NCBI GenBank assembly: GCA_017643845.1
Contig: JAEPMR010000004.1
Span: 47,060-111,059, forward strand
Reading direction: 5' to 3'
DNA length: 64,000 nucleotides
Source of the DNA: Marivivens sp.
GTDB lineage: Bacteria; Pseudomonadota; Alphaproteobacteria; Rhodobacterales; Rhodobacteraceae
Position numbers and translations under genes: made by a program. The notes beneath the pieces are model-generated. The model had not been told where the DNA came from. It saw only the letters and a program-made list of their open reading frames with translations, and ran no database searches. Shown piece after piece: positions 28,093 to 39,341 of this stretch; the stretch's first letter is position 1; the number at the start of each line of letters is the position of its first letter.

Positions 28093-29706
28093 ATGGCAAT
28101 CACCTCTGCCAACCAACTTGAATTGCTGCACGCGGCCGAGGCTGTCGCACGGGAGAAGATGATTGATCCCGGTGTTGTTGTTGAAGCGATGGAAGAGTCG
28201 CTCGCGCGGGCGGCGAAGTCTCGTTACGGCTCGGAGATGGACATTCGCGTGTCTATCGACCGCAAGACGGGTAGAGCGACCTTTACGCGTGTGCGCACCG
28301 TCGTCGATGAAGAAGAGCTTGAAAACTATCAGGCGGAGATGACCGTCGAACAGGCCAAGCAGTATTTGGAAAACCCCTCCGTCGGTGACACGTTTGTCGA
28401 AGAAATCCCGCCAGTCGAGTTGGGCCGTATTGCTGTCCAGTCCGCCAATCAGGTGATTCTGCAGCGTATCCGCGAGGCAGAGCGCGAGCGCCAGTTCAAC
28501 GAGTTCAAGGACCGCGCCGGAACGATCATCAACGCACTTGTTAAGCGTGAGGAATACGGCAACGTCATCGTTGATATTGGTGCCGGTGAGGCCATCCTGC
28601 GTCGCAACGAGAAGATCGGCCGCGAAAGCTACCGCCCGGGTGATCGTATCCGTTGCTACATCAAGGATGTGCGTCGCGAGCCGCGTGGTCCGCAGATCTT
28701 CCTGAGCCGCACCGCGCCTGAATTCATGGCCGAACTATTCAAGATGGAAGTGCCGGAAATCTATGAAGGTATCATCGAGATCAAAGCTGTTGCGCGTGAT
28801 CCCGGAAGCCGTGCGAAGATCGCAGTGATTTCCTATGACGGTTCGATTGATCCGGTTGGTGCCTGTGTTGGTATGCGCGGCAGCCGTGTTCAAGCCGTAG
28901 TGAACGAGCTTCAGGGCGAAAAGATCGACATCATTCCGTGGAATGAGGATATGCCGACGTTCCTCGTGAATGCGTTGCAACCCGCCGAGGTTTCGAAGGT
29001 TGTTCTGGACGAGGAAGCTGGCAAGATCGAAGTTGTCGTTCCTGAGGAGCAGCTTTCGCTCGCTATTGGCCGTCGCGGTCAGAACGTACGTTTGGCGTCG
29101 CAGCTCACCAACCTCGATATCGACATCATGACCGAGGAAGAGGAATCGAAGCGCCGTCAGGCAGAGTTCGAAGTTCGGACCAAGCTGTTCATGGAAGCGC
29201 TCGATCTGGACGAGTTCTTTGCCCAGCTTCTGGTTTCAGAAGGCTTCACCAGCCTCGAGGAAGTTGCCTATGTGGAGCTGGATGAACTTCTGGTTATTGA
29301 CGGTGTCGATGAAGATACTGCCAATGAATTGCAGGCGCGTGCACGTGATGTGCTGGATGCTCAGAATGCTGCTGCACTGGAACAGGCCCGCTCTCTCGGT
29401 GCCGAGGACAGCCTGATCACCTATGAAGGGCTGACACCGCAAATGGTTGCGGCTCTGGCCGAAGACGGCGTGAAGACGCTGGAAGATTTCGCAACCTGTG
29501 CAGACTGGGAACTGGCCGGTGGCTGGACGACAGTCGATGGCGAGCGCGTGAAGGATGACGGTGTTCTAGAGCCATTTGATGTCAGCCTTGAAGAGGCACA
29601 GAGCATGATCATGAACGCACGCGTCATGTTGGGCTGGGTTGATCCGGCAGAGCTTGAGTCCGACGAGGACGAGAGTCTCGAAGAAGCAGAGGAAAGCGAA
29701 GCCTAA
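28093..29706 (+). CDS. nusA: Transcription elongation/termination factor NusA
   Basis: RNA polymerase-binding factor in pausing, termination and antitermination. 537 residues: N-terminal polymerase-binding domain (1-130), S1 domain (about 135-200), KH1 and KH2 (GACVGMRGSRVQAVVNEL and AIGRRGQNVRLASQL), then two C-terminal acidic helix-hairpin-helix repeats (from about residue 365), as in other proteobacteria. The tail is very acidic. In E. coli NusA represses its own operon; the leader terminator here would be a natural target. Confidence 0.97.
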   Translation: MAITSANQLELLHAAEAVAREKMIDPGVVVEAMEESLARAAKSRYGSEMDIRVSIDRKTGRATFTRVRTVVDEEELENYQAEMTVEQAKQYLENPSVGDTFVEEIPPVELGRIAVQSANQVILQRIREAERERQFNEFKDRAGTIINALVKREEYGNVIVDIGAGEAILRRNEKIGRESYRPGDRIRCYIKDVRREPRGPQIFLSRTAPEFMAELFKMEVPEIYEGIIEIKAVARDPGSRAKIAVISYDGSIDPVGACVGMRGSRVQAVVNELQGEKIDIIPWNEDMPTFLVNALQPAEVSKVVLDEEAGKIEVVVPEEQLSLAIGRRGQNVRLASQLTNLDIDIMTEEEESKRRQAEFEVRTKLFMEALDLDEFFAQLLVSEGFTSLEEVAYVELDELLVIDGVDEDTANELQARARDVLDAQNAAALEQARSLGAEDSLITYEGLTPQMVAALAEDGVKTLEDFATCADWELAGGWTTVDGERVKDDGVLEPFDVSLEEAQSMIMNARVMLGWVDPAELESDEDESLEEAEESEA

Positions 29707-29730
29707 TGGGGCTTCGGGTTGGTTGCACGC

Positions 29731-30366
29731 ATGACGCGGGGCGGATCACATAAAGCCAAGGGCGATGCATCGGAGCGCCGGTGCATCGTGTCTGGCGAAA
29801 CCCAGCCGAAAGCGGGACTGATCCGGTTTGTTGTCGGGCCAGACAATCAGGTCGTGCCGGATATACTGGGCAAGCTGCCGGGCCGCGGTATGTGGGTCAC
29901 CGCAGATCGCAACATCCTGGAGCAGGCGTCGCGCGGTCAGTTTTCGCGGTCTGCAAAAGCTGCCGTTACGGTGCGGGAAGGCTTAGTTGAGGAAGTCGAG
30001 AGACAGCTTGCAAGGCGGGTCGTCGATCTGATCGCCTTGGCCCGTAAAGCAGGGCTTGCCGTGTGTGGATTTGAAAAAGTGAAGGGCTGGTTGAGCGGCG
30101 GAGCGCAAGTGCGTGTGCTGTTGCAGGCCAGCGATGGATCGGTTCGGGGCAAGTCCAAACTCTGGACGCCTGAGGGCGCACGGTATTTCGACTGTTTGAC
30201 TTCGGATGAATTGGGTTTGGCATTCGGGCGGCAAAGTGTGATACATGGCGCGCTCGCGACTGGCGGACTCAGTGACCGTGTAGTAGAGGAAGCCTCGAAA
30301 CTTCGAGGTTTACGCGATAAAGACGACGGCAATCCTGCTGTCGGAAAGGATAAAGTAGCTAAATGA
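29731..30366 (+). CDS. YlxR (DUF448) - L7Ae fusion RNA-binding protein
   Basis: A 211-residue protein combining two small RNA-binding modules. Residues ~10-85 are YlxR-like ([31 protein letters not shown]); residues ~95-195 are L7Ae-like ([25 protein letters not shown]). In Firmicutes these are two separate genes between nusA and infB; the fused form is common in alphaproteobacteria. I start it at the ATG 29731; a TTG at 29719 is possible. The stop overlaps the infB ATG by 4 nt. Confidence 0.88.
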   Translation: MTRGGSHKAKGDASERRCIVSGETQPKAGLIRFVVGPDNQVVPDILGKLPGRGMWVTADRNILEQASRGQFSRSAKAAVTVREGLVEEVERQLARRVVDLIALARKAGLAVCGFEKVKGWLSGGAQVRVLLQASDGSVRGKSKLWTPEGARYFDCLTSDELGLAFGRQSVIHGALATGGLSDRVVEEASKLRGLRDKDDGNPAVGKDKVAK

Positions 30367-32852
30367 GCGATAACGACGGAAAGAAAACTCTTGGTCTGCG
30401 CGGCTCCCAATCTGGGAACGTGAAGCAGAGCTTTAGCCATGGTCGCACCAAGAACGTCGTGGTTGAGACAAAGCGCAAGCGAGTTGTCGTTCCAAAGCCG
30501 GGTGCTGCACCACAGGCGGCAAAAGGTGGCGCGCAGCCAGTAAAAAGCGATCCAGCAAAGCGGCCGGGTGGTATTTCTGACGCGGAAATGGAGCGCCGGA
30601 TGAAGGCGCTCGCGCTTGCCAAGGCGCGTGAAGCGGAAGAAGCGGCGCAGCGAGAAGCCGAAGAAAAAGAACGGGCGCAAGAACGTGAGCGCCGTCGGCA
30701 GGAAGCCGAAGAGAAAGAGCGTGAAGAGCGTGAGCGCGAAGAGAAGGCCCGTAAGAAGGCCGAGGAAGATGAGCGCCAGAGGAAGTCAGCTGAAGAGGCC
30801 GCGCGCAAGGCAGCCGAAGCTCCTGTTGCGCCGCCACAGCCGGATGAAGCCCGACCCGCTCCACGCGGTGCCGCTGCGCCGGCGCGTAAAGCTCCAGAGC
30901 GCGATGTGCGTGAAAAGCAATCCAAGCCGAAAGGTGCCCGTGACGACGAGGGGCGCCGGTCCGGTAAACTCACTCTGAACCAGGCGCTTTCGGGTGATGG
31001 CGGTGGTCGTCAGCGGTCGCTCGCCTCTATGCGGCGCAAGCAGGAGCGTGCCCGTCAGAAGGCGATGGGTGGACAGGTCGAGCGTGAAAAGGTTGTCCGC
31101 GACGTCCAATTGCCGGAAGCAATCACCGTAGGTGAACTCGCAAACCGTATGGCAGAGCGTGTCGCGGATGTTGTGAAAGCGCTGATGCAGAACGGCATCA
31201 TGGCGACGCAGAACCAGACGATTGATGCGGATACCGCAGAACTGATCATCACCGAATTCGGGCACAATGTTCAGCGTGTCTCGGATTCTGATGTTGAAGA
31301 TGTCATCGACTCGATCGAGGATGATCCGAAAGACCTCACGGGCCGCCCGCCGATCATTACGGTGATGGGCCACGTCGACCACGGCAAAACCTCGCTGCTG
31401 GATGCGATCCGCAATGCAAAGGTGGTTGCTGGTGAAGCCGGTGGAATCACTCAGCATATCGGTGCCTATCAGGTGGAGACCGAGAGCGGTGCGATCCTGA
31501 CATTCCTCGATACCCCGGGTCACGCGGCGTTTACGTCGATGCGGGCTCGTGGCGCACAGGTGACGGATATCGTGGTGCTCGTGGTCGCAGCGGATGACGC
31601 TGTGATGCCGCAGACAATCGAAGCCATTAACCATGCCAAAGCGGCAAAGGTGCCGATGATCGTCGCGATCAACAAGTGTGACAAGCCCGACGCAAATCCA
31701 GACAAGGTGCGCACGGACCTCTTGCAGCACGAAGTGATCGTCGAGGGGTTGTCTGGTGATGTGCAGGATGTTGAAGTCTCCGCAATCTCGGGCAAAGGCT
31801 TGGATGAGCTGCTTGAAGCCATCGCGCTGCAGGCTGAGATCCTTGAGTTACAGGCGAATCCTGATCGCGCCGCAATGGGTGCTGTGATTGAAGCCCAGCT
31901 CGACGTGGGCCGTGGTCCTGTTGCGACAGTTTTGGTTCAGCATGGAACACTTCGTCAGGGCGATATTTTCGTTGTCGGCGAGCAGTGGGGTAAAGTCCGT
32001 GCTCTGATCAACGACAAGGGCGACCGTGTCAAAGAAGCTGGCCCGTCTGTTCCTGTGGAAGTACTTGGTCTGAACGGGACGCCGGAAGCTGGCGACGTTC
32101 TCAACGTTGTCTCGACCGAGGCGCAGGCGCGTGAAATCGCTGAATACCGTCATAATGCCGCGAAAGAGAAGCGCGCTGCCGCTGGTGCAGCGACGACCCT
32201 TGAGCAGTTGATGGCGAAAGCGAAGGAAGATGCGAATGTCGCAGAGCTTCCGATCGTTGTGAAAGCTGACGTGCAAGGCTCTGCTGAGGCAATCGTTCAG
32301 GCGATGGAGAAAATCGGTAACGATGAGGTTCGCGTGCGCGTGCTGCACTATGGTGTAGGCGCGATTACAGAGACTGACGTAGGTCTGGCGGAGGCATCCG
32401 GTGCGCCGGTCATCGGCTTTAATGTGCGGGCAAATGCGTCTGCGCGGAATACGGCCAACCAGAAAGGCATCGAACTGCGCTACTATTCCGTGATCTACGA
32501 TCTGGTGGATGACGTGAAGAAAGCCGCAAGTGGTCTTCTGTCTGCCGAGGTGCGCGAGCGGTTTATCGGTTATGCACAGATCAAAGAGGTCTTTAAGGTG
32601 TCCGGCGTTGGCAAGGTTGCCGGCTGTCTTGTCACTGAAGGTGTGGCCCGTCGGTCGGCCGGTGTTCGCCTGCTGCGTGATAACGTCGTGATTCACGAAG
32701 GCACACTTAAGACGCTCAAGCGCTTTAAGGACGAGGTTTCGGAAGTACAGTCCGGTCAGGAATGCGGGATGGCCTTTGAGAACTATGATGACGTCCGGCC
32801 AAACGATGTGATCGAAATCTTCGAGCGTGAAGAGGTCGAACGTTCGCTTTGA
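30363..32852 (+). CDS. infB: Translation initiation factor IF-2
   Basis: GTPase that places initiator tRNA on the ribosome. 829 residues. The N-terminal ~230 residues are a long, highly charged coiled region (repeated E/R/K runs) with the typical alphaproteobacterial opening [21 protein letters not shown]. The G domain has [20 protein letters not shown] and NKCDKP, followed by domains II-IV ending with [16 protein letters not shown]. The last gene of the rimP operon, closed by a bidirectional terminator. Confidence 0.97.
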   Translation: MSDNDGKKTLGLRGSQSGNVKQSFSHGRTKNVVVETKRKRVVVPKPGAAPQAAKGGAQPVKSDPAKRPGGISDAEMERRMKALALAKAREAEEAAQREAEEKERAQERERRRQEAEEKEREEREREEKARKKAEEDERQRKSAEEAARKAAEAPVAPPQPDEARPAPRGAAAPARKAPERDVREKQSKPKGARDDEGRRSGKLTLNQALSGDGGGRQRSLASMRRKQERARQKAMGGQVEREKVVRDVQLPEAITVGELANRMAERVADVVKALMQNGIMATQNQTIDADTAELIITEFGHNVQRVSDSDVEDVIDSIEDDPKDLTGRPPIITVMGHVDHGKTSLLDAIRNAKVVAGEAGGITQHIGAYQVETESGAILTFLDTPGHAAFTSMRARGAQVTDIVVLVVAADDAVMPQTIEAINHAKAAKVPMIVAINKCDKPDANPDKVRTDLLQHEVIVEGLSGDVQDVEVSAISGKGLDELLEAIALQAEILELQANPDRAAMGAVIEAQLDVGRGPVATVLVQHGTLRQGDIFVVGEQWGKVRALINDKGDRVKEAGPSVPVEVLGLNGTPEAGDVLNVVSTEAQAREIAEYRHNAAKEKRAAAGAATTLEQLMAKAKEDANVAELPIVVKADVQGSAEAIVQAMEKIGNDEVRVRVLHYGVGAITETDVGLAEASGAPVIGFNVRANASARNTANQKGIELRYYSVIYDLVDDVKKAASGLLSAEVRERFIGYAQIKEVFKVSGVGKVAGCLVTEGVARRSAGVRLLRDNVVIHEGTLKTLKRFKDEVSEVQSGQECGMAFENYDDVRPNDVIEIFEREEVERSL

Positions 32853-32872
32853 TCATGGCGCGATAGAAAAGG

Positions 32873-32901
32873 AAAAGGCGGGTCAGTGACCCGCCTTTTT
32901 T
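32873..32901. terminator. Bidirectional intrinsic terminator between infB and the facing mutT
   Basis: AAAAGGCGGGTCA and TGACCCGCCTTTT face each other around one base, flanked by A on the left and T on the right, so both convergent units can end here. It begins 20 bases after infB and touches the mutT stop. Confidence 0.9.
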
Positions 32902-33298
32902 ATAACCAATCCCGCAGGATCGGGATGAGGGGTATGTCTGCAGGGGGCATGTCATAATTTCGAAGTTCGTTCGGCTTGACCCACTTTAGGGTCTGCCCTT
33001 CTTTCGAATGCGGCGTCCCACCCCATTTGCGGCAAGCAAAAAGCGGCATCAACAGGTGGAAGTCGGCATAGCTGTGACTTGCAAAGGTCAATGGCGCGAG
33101 ACACGAGCCCCATGTCTCTATCCCCAATTCCTCATCAAGCTCGCGGATCAGCGCCTCTTCCGGCGTTTCGCCCTGCTCTACCTTGCCGCCGGGGAACTCC
33201 CACATGCCTGCCATCGACTTTCCTTCCGGCCGTTGGGCAAGCAGAACGCGCCCGTCAACGTCAATCAGGGCGACGGCAGAGACGAGGACTACCCTCAT
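32900..33298 (-). CDS. mutT: 8-oxo-dGTP diphosphatase MutT
   Basis: NUDIX enzyme that clears oxidised dGTP. The ATG at 33298 gives 132 residues, typical of MutT; the longer open frame runs into argJ. The NUDIX box is intact: GGKVEQGETPEEALIRELDEELGI, preceded by the MutT-like GKSMAGMWEFPGG. The ATG overlaps the argJ stop, so it is translated as part of the ppiC-argJ-mutT unit. Confidence 0.93.
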   Translation of the reverse strand: MRVVLVSAVALIDVDGRVLLAQRPEGKSMAGMWEFPGGKVEQGETPEEALIRELDEELGIETWGSCLAPLTFASHSYADFHLLMPLFACRKWGGTPHSKEGQTLKWVKPNELRNYDMPPADIPLIPILRDWL

Positions 33299-34515
33299 GA
33301 GCGATAGTCCGCATTGATCTCTATGTACCGATGGGTGAGATCGCAGGTCCAAACCGTCGATCGTGCCGTACCGACGCCGAGATCGCACGAAATGACCAAC
33401 TCTTGCTGCTTCATGTAGGAAGCACCCTGTTCTTCGCTGTATCTGGGCGAGACCCAGCCGTTTTCTGCAACGGTGATGTCACCGAAGCGAATGGTCAGTA
33501 GGTCGCGATCCGCTTTGGCGCCGGATTTGCCGACGGCCATGACAATCCGCCCCCAGTTGGGGTCTTCGCCTGCAATTGCCGTTTTGACCAAGGGTGAGTT
33601 CGCGATGGCCAGAGCCACCTTGCGGGCGTCATCATCGGAGGCGGCACCGCTGACCTGCACCTCGACAAACTTTGTAGCGCCTTCGCCATCACGCACTACC
33701 TGATGCGCCAGATCAAGCATGACACCATGCAGCGCGTCCGCAAATGCTGCGTTCCCTTCTACATCGACGCCTGAGGCTCCTGTCGCCCCCATAAGCAGGG
33801 TATCAGAGGTTGAGGTATCACTATCGACAGTGATGGCGTTGAAGGTTTTGTCTGTCAGCGAGGAGAGCAACGCCTGAAGTGCGGCAGCGCTGATCTGCGC
33901 GTCCGTGAAGATATAGACCAGCATCGTGGCCATATCGGGCGCAATCATACCGGAGCCCTTTGCAATACCCGCGATGCGAACAGGCTTTCCGTCTATCTCT
34001 AGCTCAGCCGCAGAGCCTTTTGGGAATGTGTCGGTCGTCATGATCGCCCGCGCTGCGGCTTCCGCGCCATTTTCGGACAGGTCGGCAGAGAGCGTTTCGA
34101 TGACAGCCTCGATTTTTTCATGGGGAAGCGGCTCGCCGATTACGCCGGTCGAACTTGTAAATATTCTCGCAGAAGGAACGCCCGTCACGTCGGCAACTTT
34201 TCGGGTGATCGCGTTGACCGAGTTGATGCCGTATTTTCCGGTGAAAGCGTTTGAGTTGCCGGAGTTTACAAGAAATACAGCGCGGTCGTTTGTGCCGTCA
34301 GGATTTGCGAGCTTGGTCTGACAATCCAAGACGGGCGCCGAGCGTGTCGACGAGCGAGTGAAGACACCCGCAATAGCGCTGCCACTGGCCAACTCAGCCA
34401 TCATCACATCCGTGCGCCCCTTGTATCTGACGCCTGCTGCGACGGTCGAAAAGCGCACCCCACCGATAATCGGGAGGGTGGGGAAGCTGGCTGGGGCCAG
34501 TGGCGAAATTGTCAT
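33295..34515 (-). CDS. argJ: Arginine biosynthesis bifunctional protein ArgJ
   Basis: Ornithine acetyltransferase/N-acetylglutamate synthase of the cyclic arginine pathway. 406 residues. The self-cleavage motif ATML is present in APDMATMLVYIF, so it should mature into alpha and beta chains; GNSNAFTG and DSDTSTSDT are family segments. It lies between the ppiC-type gene (2 bases) and mutT (4-nt overlap). Confidence 0.96.
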   Translation of the reverse strand: MTISPLAPASFPTLPIIGGVRFSTVAAGVRYKGRTDVMMAELASGSAIAGVFTRSSTRSAPVLDCQTKLANPDGTNDRAVFLVNSGNSNAFTGKYGINSVNAITRKVADVTGVPSARIFTSSTGVIGEPLPHEKIEAVIETLSADLSENGAEAAARAIMTTDTFPKGSAAELEIDGKPVRIAGIAKGSGMIAPDMATMLVYIFTDAQISAAALQALLSSLTDKTFNAITVDSDTSTSDTLLMGATGASGVDVEGNAAFADALHGVMLDLAHQVVRDGEGATKFVEVQVSGAASDDDARKVALAIANSPLVKTAIAGEDPNWGRIVMAVGKSGAKADRDLLTIRFGDITVAENGWVSPRYSEEQGASYMKQQELVISCDLGVGTARSTVWTCDLTHRYIEINADYRS

Positions 34516-34517
34516 TT

Positions 34518-35357
34518 TCAGTTTTCCAGAAGATCGAGATTTTGCAGGATTGCAGGGTCTAGACCGAGGTCTTCGGCACGGACGATCTCAGCGGATTCTG
34601 TGAGGGATTCAAGTGCTTCTGTGACGGCTTGCTCCTGAATTTCGCTGACGAGCTCCTGACGAACCGCATCCAGCTCCGGGATCGGTGTATCGCGTGTTTC
34701 GTTAAGCTTGATCACATGCCAGCCAAACTGCGTTTGAACAGGGGCGGAGATCGCGCCGACCTCAAGCTCTGCGACGGCGGCTTCGAACTCTGCGACCATC
34801 ATTCCCATACCAAACCAGCCTAGTTCGCCACCTGAGGGGCCGGAGGGGCCAGTGGAAACTTCCTGCGCGGTGGTTGCGAAATCGGCGCCATCGTCAAGCC
34901 GTGCAATGACGGCGAGCGCTTCTTCCTCGGTCTCGACAAGGATGTGGGAGGCATTGAACTCGGCTTCCGGCTCGGCTGAGCCAAAGCGACTGTCATAGAG
35001 CGCCGTGAGCGCTTCGTCGGTGATTGCTTCATTGCTGATTACTTCGATGGCCTCGCCCGCGAGGAGCGAACGGCGCTCAAGCTGGAGCGCCATGGCGACC
35101 CGCTTGGGCTCTTCGGTAACACTGTTGGCGAGAAGCTCTTGCTGGATCAGCTGTTCGACGAGCCCATCAAACAGAATATCCGCTGGTAGCTGTTGGTATT
35201 GTTGCGGGAGTTGCGCACGGGCAATGATCAGTTGGCCGAGGGTGATTTCAGTCCCGTTTACGGTGGCGATCACCGTATCGGCGTCGGCATCCTGCGCGGC
35301 GGCGGCTCCGCTGAGAGCGAGGCTTGCGACTGTCGCGAGGAGAATGGATTTCAGCAT
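34518..35357 (-). CDS. Exported parvulin-type peptidyl-prolyl isomerase
   Basis: Periplasmic foldase, 279 residues. Signal peptide [22 protein letters not shown], a SurA/PrsA-like N-terminal helical segment, and a rotamase domain at about residues 135-230 ([40 protein letters not shown]). The ATG is preceded by GGAAAGG. It is divergent from secA, whose transcript carries the export machinery, a sensible functional pairing. Confidence 0.9.
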   Translation of the reverse strand: MLKSILLATVASLALSGAAAAQDADADTVIATVNGTEITLGQLIIARAQLPQQYQQLPADILFDGLVEQLIQQELLANSVTEEPKRVAMALQLERRSLLAGEAIEVISNEAITDEALTALYDSRFGSAEPEAEFNASHILVETEEEALAVIARLDDGADFATTAQEVSTGPSGPSGGELGWFGMGMMVAEFEAAVAELEVGAISAPVQTQFGWHVIKLNETRDTPIPELDAVRQELVSEIQEQAVTEALESLTESAEIVRAEDLGLDPAILQNLDLLEN

Positions 35358-35393
35358 GAATTCGGCCTTTCCTATATGGCTTTCTGCGTAACG

Positions 35394-35422
35394 TTGACAC
35401 TCCAGACCCTGCCCCTTACATC
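35394..35422 (+). promoter_or_regulatory. Putative secA promoter
   Basis: A consensus TTGACA at 35394-35399 is followed after 16-17 bp by TTACAT/TACATC (35416-35422), a weak -10. It lies about 115 bases upstream of the secA ATG; the leader holds nothing else I can identify. Confidence 0.4.
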
Positions 35423-35537
35423 GAACAAAGGTTCCGAGGGGACCTTGGCCGGTCCCTGTTTAGGCTTTGGGCACCACACCTACAAGCAACCTCCTCAGAA
35501 TCGTGAACAAGACAGGCGCCGGGAGAGCGGAGAAAAG

Positions 35538-38246
35538 ATGTTGGGTATTGGATCGTTTGCACGAAAGGTTTTTGGCACCCCAAATGACCGAAAGATCAAA
35601 GCAACCCGCCCTCTCATTGAAAAGATCAATGCGTTGGAACCAGATTTCGAGGCGCTCTCTGACGAGGGGCTGAAGGAAAAGACAGAAGAATTTCGCAAAC
35701 GTGTTGCGGATGGGGCATCGCTTGACGATCTCTTGCCGGAGGCATTTGCCAATTGCCGCGAGGCTGCCAAGCGTGCACTTGGCCTGCGCGCCTTCGATGT
35801 TCAGTTGATGGGGGGGATCTTCCTTCATCAAGGTAATATCTCTGAGATGAAGACCGGTGAGGGAAAGACGCTAGTTGCGACATTCCCGGCTTATCTGAAT
35901 GCGCTGACCGGGCGCGGCGTTCATGTGGTCACTGTGAACGATTATCTTGCCCGCCGTGACGCTGACTGGATGTCGAAAGTCTATGGTGCGTTGGGCCTGA
36001 CCACGGGTGTTTCATACTCCCAGCAGCCTGAAGACGAGAAGAAAGCGGCCTATGAGTGCGACGTCACCTATGCCACGAATACTGAACTGGGCTTTGACTA
36101 CCTGCGGGACAACACCAAGACAGAGCTCTCCCAACTGGTGCAGCGGGATCATTTTTTCGCCATCGTGGACGAGGTTGACAGTATTCTGATTGATGAGGCG
36201 CGGACACCCCTGATCATTTCCGGCCCTGCGCAGGATCGCTCTGAGCTTTACAAAGCAATTGATGTTCTGATCCCTGAATTGACAGATGAGCACTACACGC
36301 TCGACGAGAAGTCACGGAATGTGAGCTTCACTGATGAGGGCAACGAGTTCCTTGAAGCCCGGCTGACGGAAATGAACCTCTTGCCCGAGGGTCAGAACCT
36401 GTATGATCCCGAGAGCACGACCATAGTCCATCACGTTAATCAGGGGCTTCGTGCGCACCAGTTGTTTACGAAGGACAAGGACTACATCGTTCGGGATGAT
36501 CAGGTTGTCTTGATTGACGAATTTACTGGCCGCATGATGCCGGGTCGTCGCCTATCTGACGGATTGCATCAGGCGATTGAGGCGAAGGAGCACTGCTCAA
36601 TCAAGCCTGAGAACGTGACCGTAGCTTCTGTGACATTCCAGAATTATTTCCGCCTTTATGAAAAGCTGGCGGGCATGACCGGTACAGCGCTGACCGAGGC
36701 CGAAGAATTCATGGAAATCTACAAGCTCGGGGTTGTCGAAGTGCCGACGAACCGTGAAGTCGCGCGGGACGATCAGCATGATCAGGTATTCCGTACCGTG
36801 AAAGAAAAATATGACGGGATCGTTGCGGCCATCAAAGAAGCCAATGCAAAGGGACAACCGACCCTGATCGGCACGACCTCCATCGAGAAATCCGAATTCC
36901 TGAGCGCGCTGCTGACGAAAGAGGGCATCAAACATAATGTTCTGAATGCACGTCAGCACGAACAGGAGGCGCAGATTGTTGCTGACGCCGGAAAATTCGG
37001 TGCTGTAACGATTGCAACGAATATGGCTGGTCGCGGGACTGATATTCAGCTGGGCGGCAACGTCGAGATGAAGGTGCTGGAGGCGCTCGCGGCAAATCCT
37101 GAGGGAGATCCAGAAGCGATTCGCTCCGAGATTGAGGCCGCACATGGAGAGGAAAAGCAGCGGGTTCTTGATGCTGGTGGTCTGTTTGTTCTGGGAACAG
37201 AGCGGCATGAGAGCCGACGCATCGACAACCAGCTGCGCGGTCGTTCGGGAAGACAAGGCGATCCGGGGCGATCTGCGTTCTTCCTGTCGCTTGAAGACGA
37301 CCTGATGCGCATTTTCGGCTCCGAGCGGCTAGATAAGGTACTGTCGTCGCTTGGAATGAAAGAGGGTGAGGCGATTGTTCATCCATGGGTGAACAAGTCT
37401 CTTGAGCGTGCGCAGGCAAAGGTCGAGGGTCGTAATTTCGATATTCGAAAGCAACTTCTGAAGTTCGATGACGTGATGAATGACCAGCGAAAGGTTATCT
37501 TCGGTCAGCGCCGGGAAGTTATGGGAGCCTCTGATCTCTCCGAGATCATCGAAGATATGCGCCATGAGGTGATTGACGATCTGGTCGATCAGCACCTACC
37601 GCCGAAAAGTTATGCTGATCAGTGGGATGTTGATGGAATTAAGAAGGATGTTGCTGAATTTTTGTCGATTCAGCCGCCTTTGGCCGAGTGGTGCGACGAA
37701 GATGGCGTGGATCAGGAGATTGTGCGTGAGCGTCTGATCGAGGCGGCTGATCAGTTTATGGAAGAAAAGCTCAATGCCTTTGGCGCAGACACGATGCGCA
37801 ACATAGAGAAGCAAATTCTAATCAACACTATTGATGCGAAATGGCGAGAGCACCTTCTGACGCTTGAGCACTTGCGATCCGTTGTTGGCTTCCGCGGATA
37901 TGCCCAGCGTGATCCGCTCAATGAGTACAAGACCGAGAGCTTCCAGCTTTTCGAAACATTGTTGGAGAGCCTAAGGCAGGAAGTGACCCAAAAACTGTCC
38001 CAGATCCGGCCTATGACCGAAGAAGAACAGCGCGCGATGATGCAACAGCTTGCTGAACAGCAGCGCCGCTTGCAGGCTGCTGCTGCCGCAGGGGCGGCTG
38101 CCGCACCCGCGCAGGAAGCGCAGGGCGAAGTTAGGGAAGGGTTCGACGAATCCAACCCAGAGACATGGGGCAATCCGGGACGCAACGACTCCTGTCCATG
38201 TGGATCGGGCAAGAAATTTAAACATTGTCATGGTCGGCTGACATAA
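35538..38246 (+). CDS. secA: Preprotein translocase ATPase SecA
   Basis: Motor of the Sec export pathway. The ATG at 35538, after GGAG, begins [19 protein letters not shown] and gives 902 residues; the longer frame to 35193 overlaps the ppiC-type gene. Walker [16 protein letters not shown]-like [12 protein letters not shown], and [10 protein letters not shown] in the second ATPase domain are visible. The C-terminus has the zinc-binding [14 protein letters not shown] tail that contacts SecB. Confidence 0.97.
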   Translation: MLGIGSFARKVFGTPNDRKIKATRPLIEKINALEPDFEALSDEGLKEKTEEFRKRVADGASLDDLLPEAFANCREAAKRALGLRAFDVQLMGGIFLHQGNISEMKTGEGKTLVATFPAYLNALTGRGVHVVTVNDYLARRDADWMSKVYGALGLTTGVSYSQQPEDEKKAAYECDVTYATNTELGFDYLRDNTKTELSQLVQRDHFFAIVDEVDSILIDEARTPLIISGPAQDRSELYKAIDVLIPELTDEHYTLDEKSRNVSFTDEGNEFLEARLTEMNLLPEGQNLYDPESTTIVHHVNQGLRAHQLFTKDKDYIVRDDQVVLIDEFTGRMMPGRRLSDGLHQAIEAKEHCSIKPENVTVASVTFQNYFRLYEKLAGMTGTALTEAEEFMEIYKLGVVEVPTNREVARDDQHDQVFRTVKEKYDGIVAAIKEANAKGQPTLIGTTSIEKSEFLSALLTKEGIKHNVLNARQHEQEAQIVADAGKFGAVTIATNMAGRGTDIQLGGNVEMKVLEALAANPEGDPEAIRSEIEAAHGEEKQRVLDAGGLFVLGTERHESRRIDNQLRGRSGRQGDPGRSAFFLSLEDDLMRIFGSERLDKVLSSLGMKEGEAIVHPWVNKSLERAQAKVEGRNFDIRKQLLKFDDVMNDQRKVIFGQRREVMGASDLSEIIEDMRHEVIDDLVDQHLPPKSYADQWDVDGIKKDVAEFLSIQPPLAEWCDEDGVDQEIVRERLIEAADQFMEEKLNAFGADTMRNIEKQILINTIDAKWREHLLTLEHLRSVVGFRGYAQRDPLNEYKTESFQLFETLLESLRQEVTQKLSQIRPMTEEEQRAMMQQLAEQQRRLQAAAAAGAAAAPAQEAQGEVREGFDESNPETWGNPGRNDSCPCGSGKKFKHCHGRLT

Positions 38247-38347
38247 TCGGTCATTTTCACGCCTCAATGTTTCCTTTGTCGCGTCCTTCTTGAGACACTT
38301 TAAACGCGCAGATTGTTTCCGTTCTAGGAATAGAAGGGAAACATCTG

Positions 38348-39340
38348 ATGTCCCAGATTCGGAAAATCGCGGTTGCAGGTGGTACTTTTGCCATCGCGCT
38401 CGGAATTGGCTTTGTGATGCAAAACGGCGATGCGCTCGCGTCGCGGCTTGCTGGTGAGCCTGAGCTGGAGCCAACCCCTGCAGCGATGGTGCCGATGGTC
38501 GAGCTGCCTGCGTTTGTCGCCCCCGAGGTGAACGCAGTTTCAGAAGTCGCATTGAGCCTTCCAAAACCGCTTTCCGTATTCGAGCCGCAGTTACAGCCGC
38601 AGCATATGGCTGCCGTTGCTGCCGAAGATTTCGGGGTCGTGACGGATGCTCCCAAGATGACAACAGTTGCCTCTGCCGGAGATTGCACGCCGAGGATGCT
38701 GCTTAGTGCAGCGGAGGGTGCTATGGTCGATGTTTCTCTGGATGCGCCCTGCGCATTAAATCAAGCAATCACAATTCACCATCAGGGAATGATGTTTACC
38801 GCAGCGACGGACGAGGACGGGCTCTACTCAGTCCAGATACCGGCGCTTTCCAAAGCACCCGTCGTGATGGCGACCTTTATGGATGGATCGGCTGCCGTCG
38901 GTGCGACGGTTGTTATTGATTTTGAGGCATATCATCGTGCGGTTCTGCTCTGGGAAGGTGAGAGCGGACTGGAGCTTCATGCTTTTGTCGATGGAGCGAC
39001 CTACGGTGACGCCATGCATTTGACAGCAGGTGGCAATACTCAGGCGGGTGGAGCGAGCCTGCATCGCTTTGGCGAAGCGCTCATGGTAAACGCCCATTTC
39101 TCGGATGTGTTTTCAATCCCTGTCGAAGAGGGGCTGAGCGAAGCTGATATCGTCCGTTTCTCTGTCGAGGCCGAGATTACACCGCAAAACTGCGGTCGCG
39201 AGGTCGCGGCACAGACACTCGAATTCGGTGCTGATATGAAGGCGCTGGACCTCTCGTTGTCGATCCCTGCCTGTGATGCTGTGGGCGATTATATTCTGCT
39301 CGGAAGCCTTATCAGCCCTGTGCACGTCGCAGCTCGCTGA
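38348..39340 (+). CDS. Envelope protein of unknown function between secA and radC
   Basis: A 330-residue protein I do not recognise. It opens with a single hydrophobic segment (about residues 8-25, IAVAGGTFAIALGIGFVM) and so is exported or anchored with its bulk in the periplasm. Residues ~30-110 are proline/alanine-rich and low in complexity; from ~110 a compact part (CTPRMLLSAAEGAMVDVSLDAPCALNQAITI, four cysteines in all) looks globular and beta-rich. The ATG has AAGGGAAA upstream. It follows secA by 100 bases and ends 1 base before the convergent radC. Confidence 0.75.
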   Translation: MSQIRKIAVAGGTFAIALGIGFVMQNGDALASRLAGEPELEPTPAAMVPMVELPAFVAPEVNAVSEVALSLPKPLSVFEPQLQPQHMAAVAAEDFGVVTDAPKMTTVASAGDCTPRMLLSAAEGAMVDVSLDAPCALNQAITIHHQGMMFTAATDEDGLYSVQIPALSKAPVVMATFMDGSAAVGATVVIDFEAYHRAVLLWEGESGLELHAFVDGATYGDAMHLTAGGNTQAGGASLHRFGEALMVNAHFSDVFSIPVEEGLSEADIVRFSVEAEITPQNCGREVAAQTLEFGADMKALDLSLSIPACDAVGDYILLGSLISPVHVAAR

Positions 39341-39341
39341 G

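Noticed and set aside
30786..31730. 314-residue open frame antisense to infB
   Set aside because: Shadow of the IF-2 gene.
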